Shown piece by piece: positions 56,237 through 64,000 of a DNA stretch of 64,000 nt. Location of the stretch: positions 40,599,804 through 40,663,803 of the forward strand of contig OX235262.1 in the NCBI GenBank assembly GCA_944472135.2, given 5' to 3'. This DNA comes from Trichobilharzia regenti (taxonomy: Eukaryota; Platyhelminthes; Trematoda; Strigeidida; Schistosomatidae). The notes beneath the pieces were generated by a model that was not told where the DNA came from, made no database searches, and saw only the letters and a program-made list of their open reading frames with translations. Each line of letters opens with the position of its first letter. The stretch's first letter is position 1. The position numbers and the translations under genes were made by a program.

Positions 56237-57121
56237 ATATATATTTAGACTTTAATTCATCTCATCCGTTGCCTGCGTGTGAAGGCTGGCTCAGTTAATT
56301 GTCTAACAAACCGAGCGGTAGCATTATGAAGCACAAAAAAACCTAAACGATTAAATGAAACAGACAGAAGAGGCGTTGGTGTTAAATAACTGTCCTATAA
56401 AATTCAATCACAAGATCAGAAAAATTCAAAAGCAAAATAAAAAATAATGGTGAAACTAATAGTGATAAGATAAATAAGAGAAAATGTAAGGCACCTACAG
56501 TTCTATCATATGAGAAAGGGGCATCTGAAACCGTACGTAGGATTCTTAATAAAGCAGGAATTAAAGTGGCATTTAAACGTACAAACTCACTCAGATAGGA
56601 CGAGCTCTGTAGGTTAAAGGACTCTGTCGGTTGACCCAGTTAAAAACATAATATAATTTACAAAATACCTTGCAATGACTATGAGTTAAGTTAACTACAT
56701 AGGTCAGTCAAAACAGTAGATCGGGATAGTTAGATTGTCAGAACATATGAATTTAGATGAAGTTAGAATGATTGACTCCACTGGCGAAGATAAGTAGTTT
56801 AGAAAAAGTTGAGCAATCTCACTGCATGCATTAACACACAGCCACACAATAGGTTGTGTGGGACAGAGTCAAGATTCTAAAGAGTAATATAGGTAGGTGG
56901 AGAGAGCGATTGATTACTGAATCCTGGTTCATCGAGTCTACACACCCAACACATACAACATAAATAACTCAACGTAAATGCCAGAAATATGGAAGATATT
57001 ATTTCCAACAGTCAAATCAGACGATAATAAATAATGTTAAGATGTATTCAATTCACATTCTAACAAGTTATTTATTTATTTTACTATGAAACATCTTATT
57101 TCCCATCTTATTGTATTTTAT

Positions 57122-57330
57122 TGTGCGTCGGTGGCACAGTGGTTAGGACTCTTGCCGATCATACACATGGTGCGAGGTTCGATCCCTTGCAGACGCACAC
57201 CTGATATCTATGGTCGGCCTGAAAAATTTGGGCTACCGATATCACATGCTGAAAATTCCATACTTGTACGAAAAATACAGTGTGGAATCAAGCTGTAATC
57301 AAAATAAAATAATAAAAATAAAAATAGTAT
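57122..57330 (+). mobile_element. SINE-1 nested in PLE-F
   Basis: Plus-strand copy with A and B boxes (B box variant GAGGTTCGATCCC). A short GTATTT occurs on both sides as a possible target-site duplication. Confidence 0.85.
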
Positions 57331-57407
57331 TTCTGAAAGTACTTTATTTTATATTCATTTTATTCGAATGTCTAATCAATTTTTAGTCATGTATATAAAT
57401 GAGTACT

Positions 57408-57451
57408 TTGATATGAGTATGAGCAATAGTTTGTGCTCGAAACGTCATCAG
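57408..57451 (+). ncRNA. PLE-F hammerhead-like ribozyme, best copy
   Basis: Stem I UUGAU (57408-57412) with AUCAG (57447-57451). Core AUGAGUA 57413-57419, one extra U. Stem II GAGC (57421-57424) with GCUC (57435-57438), a perfect 4 bp. GAA 57439-57441. Stem III AC/GU without loop. C57446 precedes predicted cleavage. It meets the hammerhead layout at every point except that C3 and G8 are A and U, and N7 is G. Confidence 0.65.
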
Positions 57452-57770
57452 TTAATATAACTGTACAACATTGTGTGATTTTATCAAAATCAAATTTTAT
57501 CCATAATGGAGTTATACTCCACCATATTGCCCAAGCTTTATGCTTAAACCTCTAACATGTTTTGATCAGGTTAATGCATGTTGAAACGCCTATTATGTTC
57601 ATAGCAAGAATATATATGCATATTGATGTATGCGATTAGGCCTTCTTTGAAAGCAGGGAAGTGAACATGAAGCGCAACAAGCATATATCTTTTTAGATAT
57701 GATAAAGAAGATTTGTAGCTCAGGTGGATGATTTTGATGTGGTTTTGTTCTCTGAGCTGGATGGTTAGTT

Positions 57771-57812
57771 TGCGAAGCTTTCATCACCTTACTGGGTGAC
57801 ATCTTCAGCGCA
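57771..57812 (-). ncRNA. PLE-D hammerhead ribozyme overlapping the gene's stop codon
   Basis: Minus strand: stem I UGCG (57809-57812) with CGCA (57771-57774). CUGAAGA 57802-57808, one extra U. Stem II GUCACC (57795-57800) with GGUGAU (57783-57788). GAA 57780-57782. Stem III AG/CU without loop. U at 57775 is the cleavage residue. The core and first stem II strand encode A-E-D-V-T, and the stem II loop CAGUAA is Gln plus stop. Confidence 0.75.
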
Positions 57813-59890
57813 TACTTCAATTTGAAGTGAGCTTTTAGATTTCTCCACGAGTTTATTAATCATCTCTCCTGGTGACCTTGGACGTGATTGGTTGTTTGTG
57901 TGTGTTTTCACACCTTCTAGGTTACTTGTATTGGAACCGGTTGTTTCTTTGACTTGAACTTTGACCCTTTGTGTGTGAAGTTTCTTTCTTATTGGTTGAT
58001 AAATTTTGTCTATCTCGATGTGTCTATTGATTGATGATCCACTGGAATGCCAAGCTTCTAAAAATTCTCTAGCATTCTTGTTATTTCCTTTGTCTAATAT
58101 TTGAACGTTGTCCCAGTCGAATTGATGTCCGTAGTTGTCTGTGTGTAGTGAAATGAGGGAGTGGATATCATGTCTTTTGACGGCTAGCTTATGTTCGTGG
58201 ATACGAAGACGAAGGGGACGTCCACTTTGGCCGATGTAGTGTTTTTCGCAGTTGTTACAGTTTATTTTGTAGATGATGTTGGTTTTGTCTTCTTTCGCTG
58301 TTGAGTCTTTTGGTTGACATAGAATTGAGTGCAGCGACTTTGTTGGTTTGTGTACGACGTCAATTCCTAAAGGTTTGAAGAGTCTTGTAGTGATTTCTGA
58401 GATATCTTTTATATATGGTAAGGCAATTTTCTTTGTGCTTTCCTTGGTGGCTTTTGCTTTGGTAGGTTGGCTTGGGGGTATATGTCTCTTGATGAAATTC
58501 CGTGGATATCCATTCTTTTGGAAGACGTCCATGAGATACTTTTCTTCAATTTTTCTTAAGGTGGGAGTGCTGCAGTGAGTCCTTGCTCTCTTGAATAGTG
58601 TTTGTATGCAGTTCCTTTTGTGTGCTATTGGGTTGTTGCTGTTGTAATTCAGTATTTGGTCTGTGTGAGTTGATTTCCTATAAACTTGAGTTTCTAATTC
58701 TCCTGTAGTTGTTCGCCTGACTAAGACGTCCAAAAATGGTATTTTGTTCTCGGATTCCTCTTCTCTTGTGAATTTGATGTCGTTGAAGACGTTGTTTATT
58801 AAGTTGTGAGTTTTATCTAATTCGTTTCTTTTGATGATTACAAATGTGTCGTCGACGTAGCGTATCCAAATCTTGGGTTTGATCTTTGGTAGAATTATAT
58901 TTTCGAGTCTTTGCATCACTGCTTCTGCAATCAAACCTGATATTGGCGATCCCATGGGTGTTCCTTTGACTTGTTCATATATTTGGCCGTTGAATTGGAA
59001 GTATGTTGTTAGGCATAGATTTATGCATTCCATCCAGCTTGTGTGTTGCATTTTTGATTGTTGTGGCAGTTGTTCGTCGTTGCTAAGTAATTGCTCCATG
59101 GTTTCTTTTGCTAGGTTTTGTCCGATGGATGTATATAATGCTGTCACGTCGAATGATACCATTATTTCTTGTTCATCTATTTGGATGCCTCTGATTTTCT
59201 CTAGGAATTGGATAGCAGAGTTGATGGAGTGATCGCAAGATTCCGTTAGGTGTTTTAGTTTTCTGTATAATTCTTTGGATAAATTATATGTTGGAGTTCC
59301 TGGGAGTGATACAATTGGTCGTAATGGGATATTTGCCTTGTGTATTTTGGGTCTGCCGTAGAATCGGGTAGGACTGGTCCATTGGATTTCATTCGCCATT
59401 GGTCTTGTTTTGTGATCTGTCCAGTTTTGCTGAGCTTGTTTAAGGTCCTTTGGATGCGGTTATCCAATGTTTGTATGGGATTTGTTGGGAGTTGTTGATA
59501 TACATCTTCATCTTTGAGTAGTTCTTCAGCTTTCTTGGTGTATTCTTCTCTGTCCATGACTACTGTTGTTCTTCCTTTGTCGGCTGGTAAAATGACGATG
59601 TCCTTCCTATTTTTCAGCTTTTTGAGGGCCTTTAGTTCTTGAGCGTTGAGTTGTGTGTGTTGTCTTTTCTGTTTGACCATTGGTACAATTGTTTGGCGTA
59701 TCTCTTCCTGTGTTTCCTCGTTCAAGTTTGATGATTTGAGTAATGATTCAAAGGCAGCGAAGAAATCAGTTTTTGAAGCATCTCCGGTGTTGTAGTTTAA
59801 TCCTTTTTGTAGTAGTTGTTGTTCCATTTTTGATAGTGGTTGTTTTGATAGGTTGACTACGCAGTCTATGGGTGTATTGTCTGAAAAAAG
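57789..59890 (-). pseudogene. PLE-D protein: reverse transcriptase + GIY-YIG endonuclease, one frameshift
   Basis: The N-terminal part (about 59890 down to 59365) has V-N-L-S-K, an acidic helix-rich region and D-I-V-I-L-P-A-D-K-G-R-T-T-V-V-M-D. A single frameshift at about 59365 moves reading to the 536-codon frame ending at 57789. Residue positions in that frame: R-F-Y-G-R-P-K-I-H-K (12-21), motif A S-F-D-V-T-A-L-Y-T-S (82-91), motif B G-T-P-M-G-S-P-I-S-G (146-155), motif C Y-V-D-D (181-184). Then F-L-D-V-L (222-226), GIY-YIG Y-K-I-N..H-Y-I-G-Q-S-G-R (377-394) and E-F-L-E-A-W (445-450). All catalytic residues I can identify are present. Apart from the frameshift it looks recently functional. 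Confidence 0.85.
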
Positions 59891-59930
59891 AGCATCACTG
59901 CTTCTGCAATCAAACCTGATATGGGCGATC

Positions 59931-60693
59931 ATCAAGAGACATATACCCCCAAGCCAACCTACCAAAGCAAAAGCCACCAAGGAAAGCACAAAGAAAATTG
60001 CCTTACCATATATAAAAGATATCTCAGAAATCACTACAAGACTCTTCAAACCTTTAGGAATTGACGTCGTACACAAACCAACAAAGTCGCTGCACTCAAT
60101 TCTATGTCAACCGAAAGACTCAACAGCGAAAGAAGACAAAACCAACATCATCTACAAAATAAACTGTAACAACTGCGAAAAACACTACATCGGCCAAAGT
60201 GGACGTCCCCTTCGTCTTCGTATCCACGAACATAAGCTAGCCGTCAAAAGACATGATATCCACTCCCTCATTTCACTACACACAGACAACTACGGACATC
60301 AATTCGACTGAGACAACGTTCAAATATTAGACAGAGGAAATAACAAGAATGCTAGAGAATTTTTAGAAGCTTGGCATTCCAGTGGATCATCAATCAATAG
60401 ACACATCGAGATGGACAAAATTTATCAACCAATAAGAAAGAAACTTCACACACAAAGGGTCAAAGTTCAAGTCAAAGAAACAACCGGTTCCAATACAAGT
60501 AACCTAGAAGGTGTGAAAACACACACAAACAACCAATCACGTCCAAGGTCACCAGGAGAGATGATTAATAAACTCGTGGAGAAATCTAAAAGCTCACTCC
60601 AAATTGAAGTATGCGCTGAAGATGTTACCCAGTAAGGTGATGAAAGCTTCGCAAACTAACCATCCAGCTCAGAGAACAGAAACCACATCAAAA
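59931..60693 (+). repeat. Inverted copy of the PLE-D 3' end
   Basis: ~763 bp almost identical to the reverse complement of 57731-58493, coding for the end of the RT and the GIY-YIG domain. A TGG to TGA change (about 60309) makes a stop in the D-N-Y-G-H-Q-F-D-W motif that is open in the other copy. Low divergence implies a recent origin. Confidence 0.88.
60612..60653 (+). ncRNA. PLE-D hammerhead ribozyme, right (plus)
   Basis: Stem I UGCG (60612-60615) with CGCA (60650-60653). CUGAAGA 60616-60622, extra U. Stem II GUUACC (60624-60629) with GGUGAU (60636-60641), where the C-to-U change converts a C-G pair to U.G and keeps the helix. GAA 60642-60644. AG/CU stem III. Cleavage residue U60649. Same overlap with the stop codon as its partner. 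Confidence 0.75.
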
Positions 60694-60749
60694 TATATCG
60701 TTTTAAAAATTTCATACATTTGGTTCTCTTGATAAATTTCGATCGAGAA

Positions 60750-61880
60750 AGACCATATTTGCAGTATTTGTTAGACCTACTGATTCTTTGCACAAAACAC
60801 ATCCAATTCAAATTCAACAACCAGTTCTACCGACAAATTGGTGAAGTCACCACGGGTTCACCACTAGAACCTATTCCAGCCGATATCTTCGTGGGTTAAC
60901 TCGAATAGGTGCCACTGAGTGACGGTATCAACGGAACAGCATACCGCCGTCGATGTGTCAATGATACGTCTGTTGTTTATAACGACATGAGTCAGGCATT
61001 TGTACTATTTGACCTTTTTAATGAGATCCATGGAAACATTAAATTCACCAGGTAATACGAACACATCGGCGAGTTCACTTTCATGGACCTTGATGTACAA
61101 AGAAGAAACAAAGGAATGGTCACAATGTTCATCTACAGAAAAGAAACCTGGACTGGATAATTTCTTCACTATAACAGCTTCTGCCCTATAAGTTATAAGC
61201 GGGGATTAGAAAGGACACTGTACGACAGAGCCAGGAAGTTATTTTCGGCTAACAAGGTGGAAGAATAATTTAGCTTTGTTGTGAAAAATGCCTTAATTAA
61301 ACGAGTATCCAAAGGGATTTATCCCAAATTACAGCAAAGAAAAATACGAGAAAGCGAAGTATCTAACAGCTGAACAGAACAAAGTGTTCATTTGCTTCCC
61401 ATTCAAAGGAGAAGCAGTATCAGAAAAGATTGACAAGGCGATGAAAGAAGCAATAAAAAATGCTTTCCTGCAGCTAAGCTGGTGATACTATGCAGCTTTA
61501 TAAGCCAGTCGAAACTGGACAAGTACCCTGCTGACGTTACCTCCAACTACATTCATGAATTCACGTGCACCTTCAGCAGAAAATACATCGGAAAAAAGAA
61601 GAGCTTCTATCCGGTTTTCAAAGCATATTCCAAGAAATTTTTGCTCATAAGGAAGCAGATATTTACAAAGTGCAATTACCAGACACCTTGTGGATACGGT
61701 TCATTTTATCGAGATTTTAAAATCTTTCAAAATGTTAAACATACAAAGGACAGCGAATCTGCTACGATTCGCTGAAGCAATTGCAATCAAATGTTTCGGA
61801 ACAAACTTATGCATACAGAAGGAAAGTGTAGTCAGTCTTTCACTCCTTTGGTAACCGTATTACTTTCGTTTCACTGATTA
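60750..61880 (+). pseudogene. Penelope-like RT / GIY-YIG fragment (E-type), decayed
   Basis: Broken frames read I-Q-F-K-F-N-N-Q-F-Y-R-Q, G-S-P-L-E-P-I-P-A-D (motif B), Y-R-R-x-C-V-N-D-T (motif C with V-D-D changed to V-N-D), F-T-F-M-D-L-D-V-Q-R-R and I-Y-R-K-E-T-W-T-G. Next comes the thumb region, then I-H-E-F-T-C-T-F-S-R-K-Y-I-G (61530-61590) and the C-terminus A-E-A-I-A-I-K-C-F-G-T-N-L-C-I-Q-K-E. Several stops. Confidence 0.75.
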
Positions 61881-63060
61881 ATCAAACAAACTAGTGAGCT
61901 TAGCTCACTAACACTGTTTATTAGATTTTTCTGTTTTCTGCCTTCTCTCACCCTCCCCCCTATTTTCATAGTTTGTTAGCATATAAATTGATAGCAAATT
62001 AAACTAAAAATTGTAATACTTATATTCTGGATGCGTTCATCTTATAGTGTTTTCGCTATTAACTTTCAAACATTGAAACATGAAATGTCATTATTTATAA
62101 CCATTGTAATTTCAGGTAGTTTGCAGTTAGTTAATGAGAACCTGTGGAATAGGATGATATCATTTTATAATGCAAATCTAGTCTTTATTTTTCCTATCAT
62201 TTCAGAGATTTTATCTTCAAAACCAGTACAGTCGCATCTATACACATAAGTTTACAAAGTTGTAATTATTATTTAATTCAACATAATAACGACTGGAGAC
62301 TTAAAGTTGATAACAATGTTCAACTTGATATGAAGATTTTAAGGTGTGAATATAGATTGGAAAGAGGGTATAGAAACAAAATTACGCAGGAGTAGAAAAT
62401 GGTTGCGCAATATGTGAAATAGCCGTTTAAACGAAGATAAGTGTAATCGAGATGAACATACAAACAAACTGAAGCAATTGTTTTCATAACTGGAGATGAA
62501 GAAATAAAGGAAATCCAAGGAAAAGTACAACAGCTAAGAAGACAAAACGAACTAGATCCATACTAGATGTAAAGGGTGAACTAGTTTCTTTTGAACACAT
62601 GCCTCCGGCTTCTCAATGCATACAGCAAGAGCTTTTACAGTTTAAAGAAATCAGAACACAAATTGACTTTGGTGAGAATTTTGTCACTTCGTAAATAACT
62701 CGAAATAACGAGACGCTCTGAAAAGTGCTGACGAGGTGCCGCTGCCACTTCTTCTCCATAATATTCTGTAACTCTTTTTAAAAGGACGCTCATTGAACCA
62801 AAATAGTCGTCAGCAGGCTGTATATATATATATATGTTTATTTTAAAATTGAATCTACGTATTTTCAAGAGCCACTTGCTAGTTTAGTGAAAGGTTTCCA
62901 TTTCAACATTTATAAGATAAAATGACTGAGCGGATAAATATTCACTTTTCAATTAGATTCTAGTTTACGGCTATACTGTAAAATATGTAGCAATTGTAGT
63001 ACAGTAAAGAATTTATCACTCTAGTGGTGAAGATTTTTAAATGATAGTTTGCAAGTATTT
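61881..63060. other. Unassigned
   Basis: (TA)n at 62818-62836. No coding or repeat family recognised. Confidence 0.4.
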
Positions 63061-63069
63061 CATAGATTT

Positions 63070-63460
63070 CAAAATTGCCCTGGAGTTGATACCAGTTTGA
63101 AAAGCAGTGAAGACTACACAGCACCAGATAGCTATTTCGTCCTAATCTGAGAATTTTCAGCTGTATACACCCACCACTCCACCAGGCTTCGAATTCAAGA
63201 CCTCCAGGTTGAGATGTGAGCTCATTGACTATTCAATTAGCGGGACGGCCCAAGAATCCTTACTTCTATCTATTTGCAAGTGGTCAATGATGGTTGACCT
63301 ATAAAGTAAAGATCCCAGGTTCGATCCTCGTTGAGGTGGTAGGTCCCTACTTCTACGGGGTCAAAAACTAGTAGGCGATCGACAGATGTTCAGTACTTCC
63401 TAGTTCTCAGTGGTGATCAGTTTGTTAACAATAATTAATCAGTATCAACTTGTCAAGGAA
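63070..63460. repeat. Family C inverted pair with two opposed hammerhead relics
   Basis: Minus unit 63070-63240: hammerhead at about 63110-63165 reads CUGAAAA, UUCUC, AGAUUAGGAC, GAAAUAGCUAUC on minus, with GAAA and a palindromic stem III kept. Plus unit 63280-63460: B box CCCAGGTTCGATCCTC and a worn hammerhead at about 63335-63390. tRNA-like parts face each other in the centre. Confidence 0.6.
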
Positions 63461-64000
63461 GTGATAATTAACCAAGTGTTTAATTGCAGAGATTGAAAGT
63501 AGAACTGAACAAGTAGTCACGTAATGCGTCCCGTTTGGCAAGAATAAGCTGATAAGATGAGTGTTCAAGGTGATTACATAAGAAAACTACGCAAAATGAA
63601 GTAGGCGGAATAATAAGATGGTTAAGACAAAAATAAATCATAAAAGGCTTACGGGGAGAGGAAATATTTAGTCTTTTACATCCATGTAATAATGGTCACG
63701 AAAGGATGGGCGATACAAAGAGTTTTAATCTGAACACACAAGATTTCAGCTTTTTCACACGGATTTCGACAACTTCAGAATATGAATGCATAAAGCCAAA
63801 GCAGAAGTGGTCGGAAAACTATAGGTAAGTTTAGATAATTTGTTAAACAACTACAATTTATAAGGCGATCACTGAATTTGTTTGACCCTTTCTGATGATA
63901 AAAATTCATTAATTAAATGTGGTGTGTGTTTGATAAGTTAGGCAACCCAGTACATCTGTTCACCATCTCGGTATTGGATGTCAAAAGTAAATCATGACGT
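63461..64000. other. Unassigned
   Basis: Nothing recognised. Confidence 0.4.

Larger units (their letters stand above)
56237..57560 (+). pseudogene. PLE-F fragment: linker, GIY-YIG relic and 3' arm
   Basis: Left boundary as in the 32805 copy. Contains S-E-T-V-R-R-I-L-N-K-A-G-I-K-V-A-F-K-R-T-N (56520-56580), a decayed GIY-YIG core (56640-56740; Y-I-G-Q-S-like with frameshifts), TGGAGAGAGCGATTGATTAC (shared with 27355-27375), SINE-1 (57122-57330), then the hammerhead-bearing 3' arm and the terminal block CCATATTGCCCAAGC (57521-57540). Confidence 0.75.
57690..60695 (-). mobile_element. PLE-D: long Penelope-like element with inverted 3' copy
   Basis: A minus-strand RT/GIY-YIG gene whose last ~760 bp (57731-58493) is present again in inverted orientation at 59931-60693, so the element has a hammerhead-bearing 3' end at both sides. 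The left end carries a further tail (57690-57730) seen also at 4570-4610. Between the inverted copy and the gene lies a 39-bp scrap of the RT motif B region (59892-59930). The gene is nearly intact, so this is the youngest PLE in the window. Confidence 0.85.

Noticed and set aside
59853..60311. Separate GIY-YIG gene on the plus strand
   Set aside because: It is the inverted copy of the PLE-D 3' end, with an early stop and no RT part; annotated as a repeat arm instead.

Overview
This window looks like nuclear DNA of a blood fluke (genus Schistosoma). The evidence is an SR2/SjR2-type RTE retrotransposon, many Penelope-like elements (PLEs) with GIY-YIG endonucleases, Sm-alpha-type SINEs with hammerhead ribozymes, (TA)n and (ATT)n microsatellites, and one host gene spread over more than 36 kb with introns of about 16-18 kb. 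I cannot assign a species.

Host gene: three plus-strand exons (12385-12676, 30931-31271, 47738-48637) join in frame into about 510 residues of a major facilitator transporter of the MFSD4 / sodium-glucose transporter-1 type. Only a short N-terminal exon is missing. Both introns are full of mobile elements, and almost everything else in the window is repeat.

Repeats. (1) RTE family: one nearly full-length but broken copy (22.5-25.5 kb) and about nine fragments. (2) A second non-LTR family ('LINE-2', 49.3-50.8 kb plus fragments). (3) Three kinds of PLE, called here D (3.8-4.6 and 57.7-60.7 kb), E (9.0-10.7 kb; coding relatives at 17.9, 28.9 and 60.8 kb) and F (8.1, 26.0-27.6, 32.8, 41.0-41.7, 46.6-47.6, 56.2-57.6 kb). 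(4) Two tRNA-headed SINEs: SINE-1 (ending in an A-rich tail), and SINE-2, whose 3' end matches the RTE 3' end. (5) Hammerhead SINEs of Sm-alpha type: families A (42.4-42.9, 50.8-51.1 kb), B (33.3, 45.9 kb) and C (about 18 scattered copies).

Main observation: six different repeat families here carry recognisable hammerhead ribozymes or relics of them. Complete units tend to be palindromes, with one hammerhead on the minus strand at the left and one on the plus strand at the right. This holds for PLE-D, PLE-E, PLE-F and for SINE families A and C. PLE-F has an apparent hammerhead in which the invariant C3-G8 core pair is replaced by A3-U8 in every copy. PLE-D has a hammerhead that overlaps the end of its reading frame, with the stop codon in the stem II loop. 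These points rest on reading the sequence and need folding, alignment and cleavage assays.
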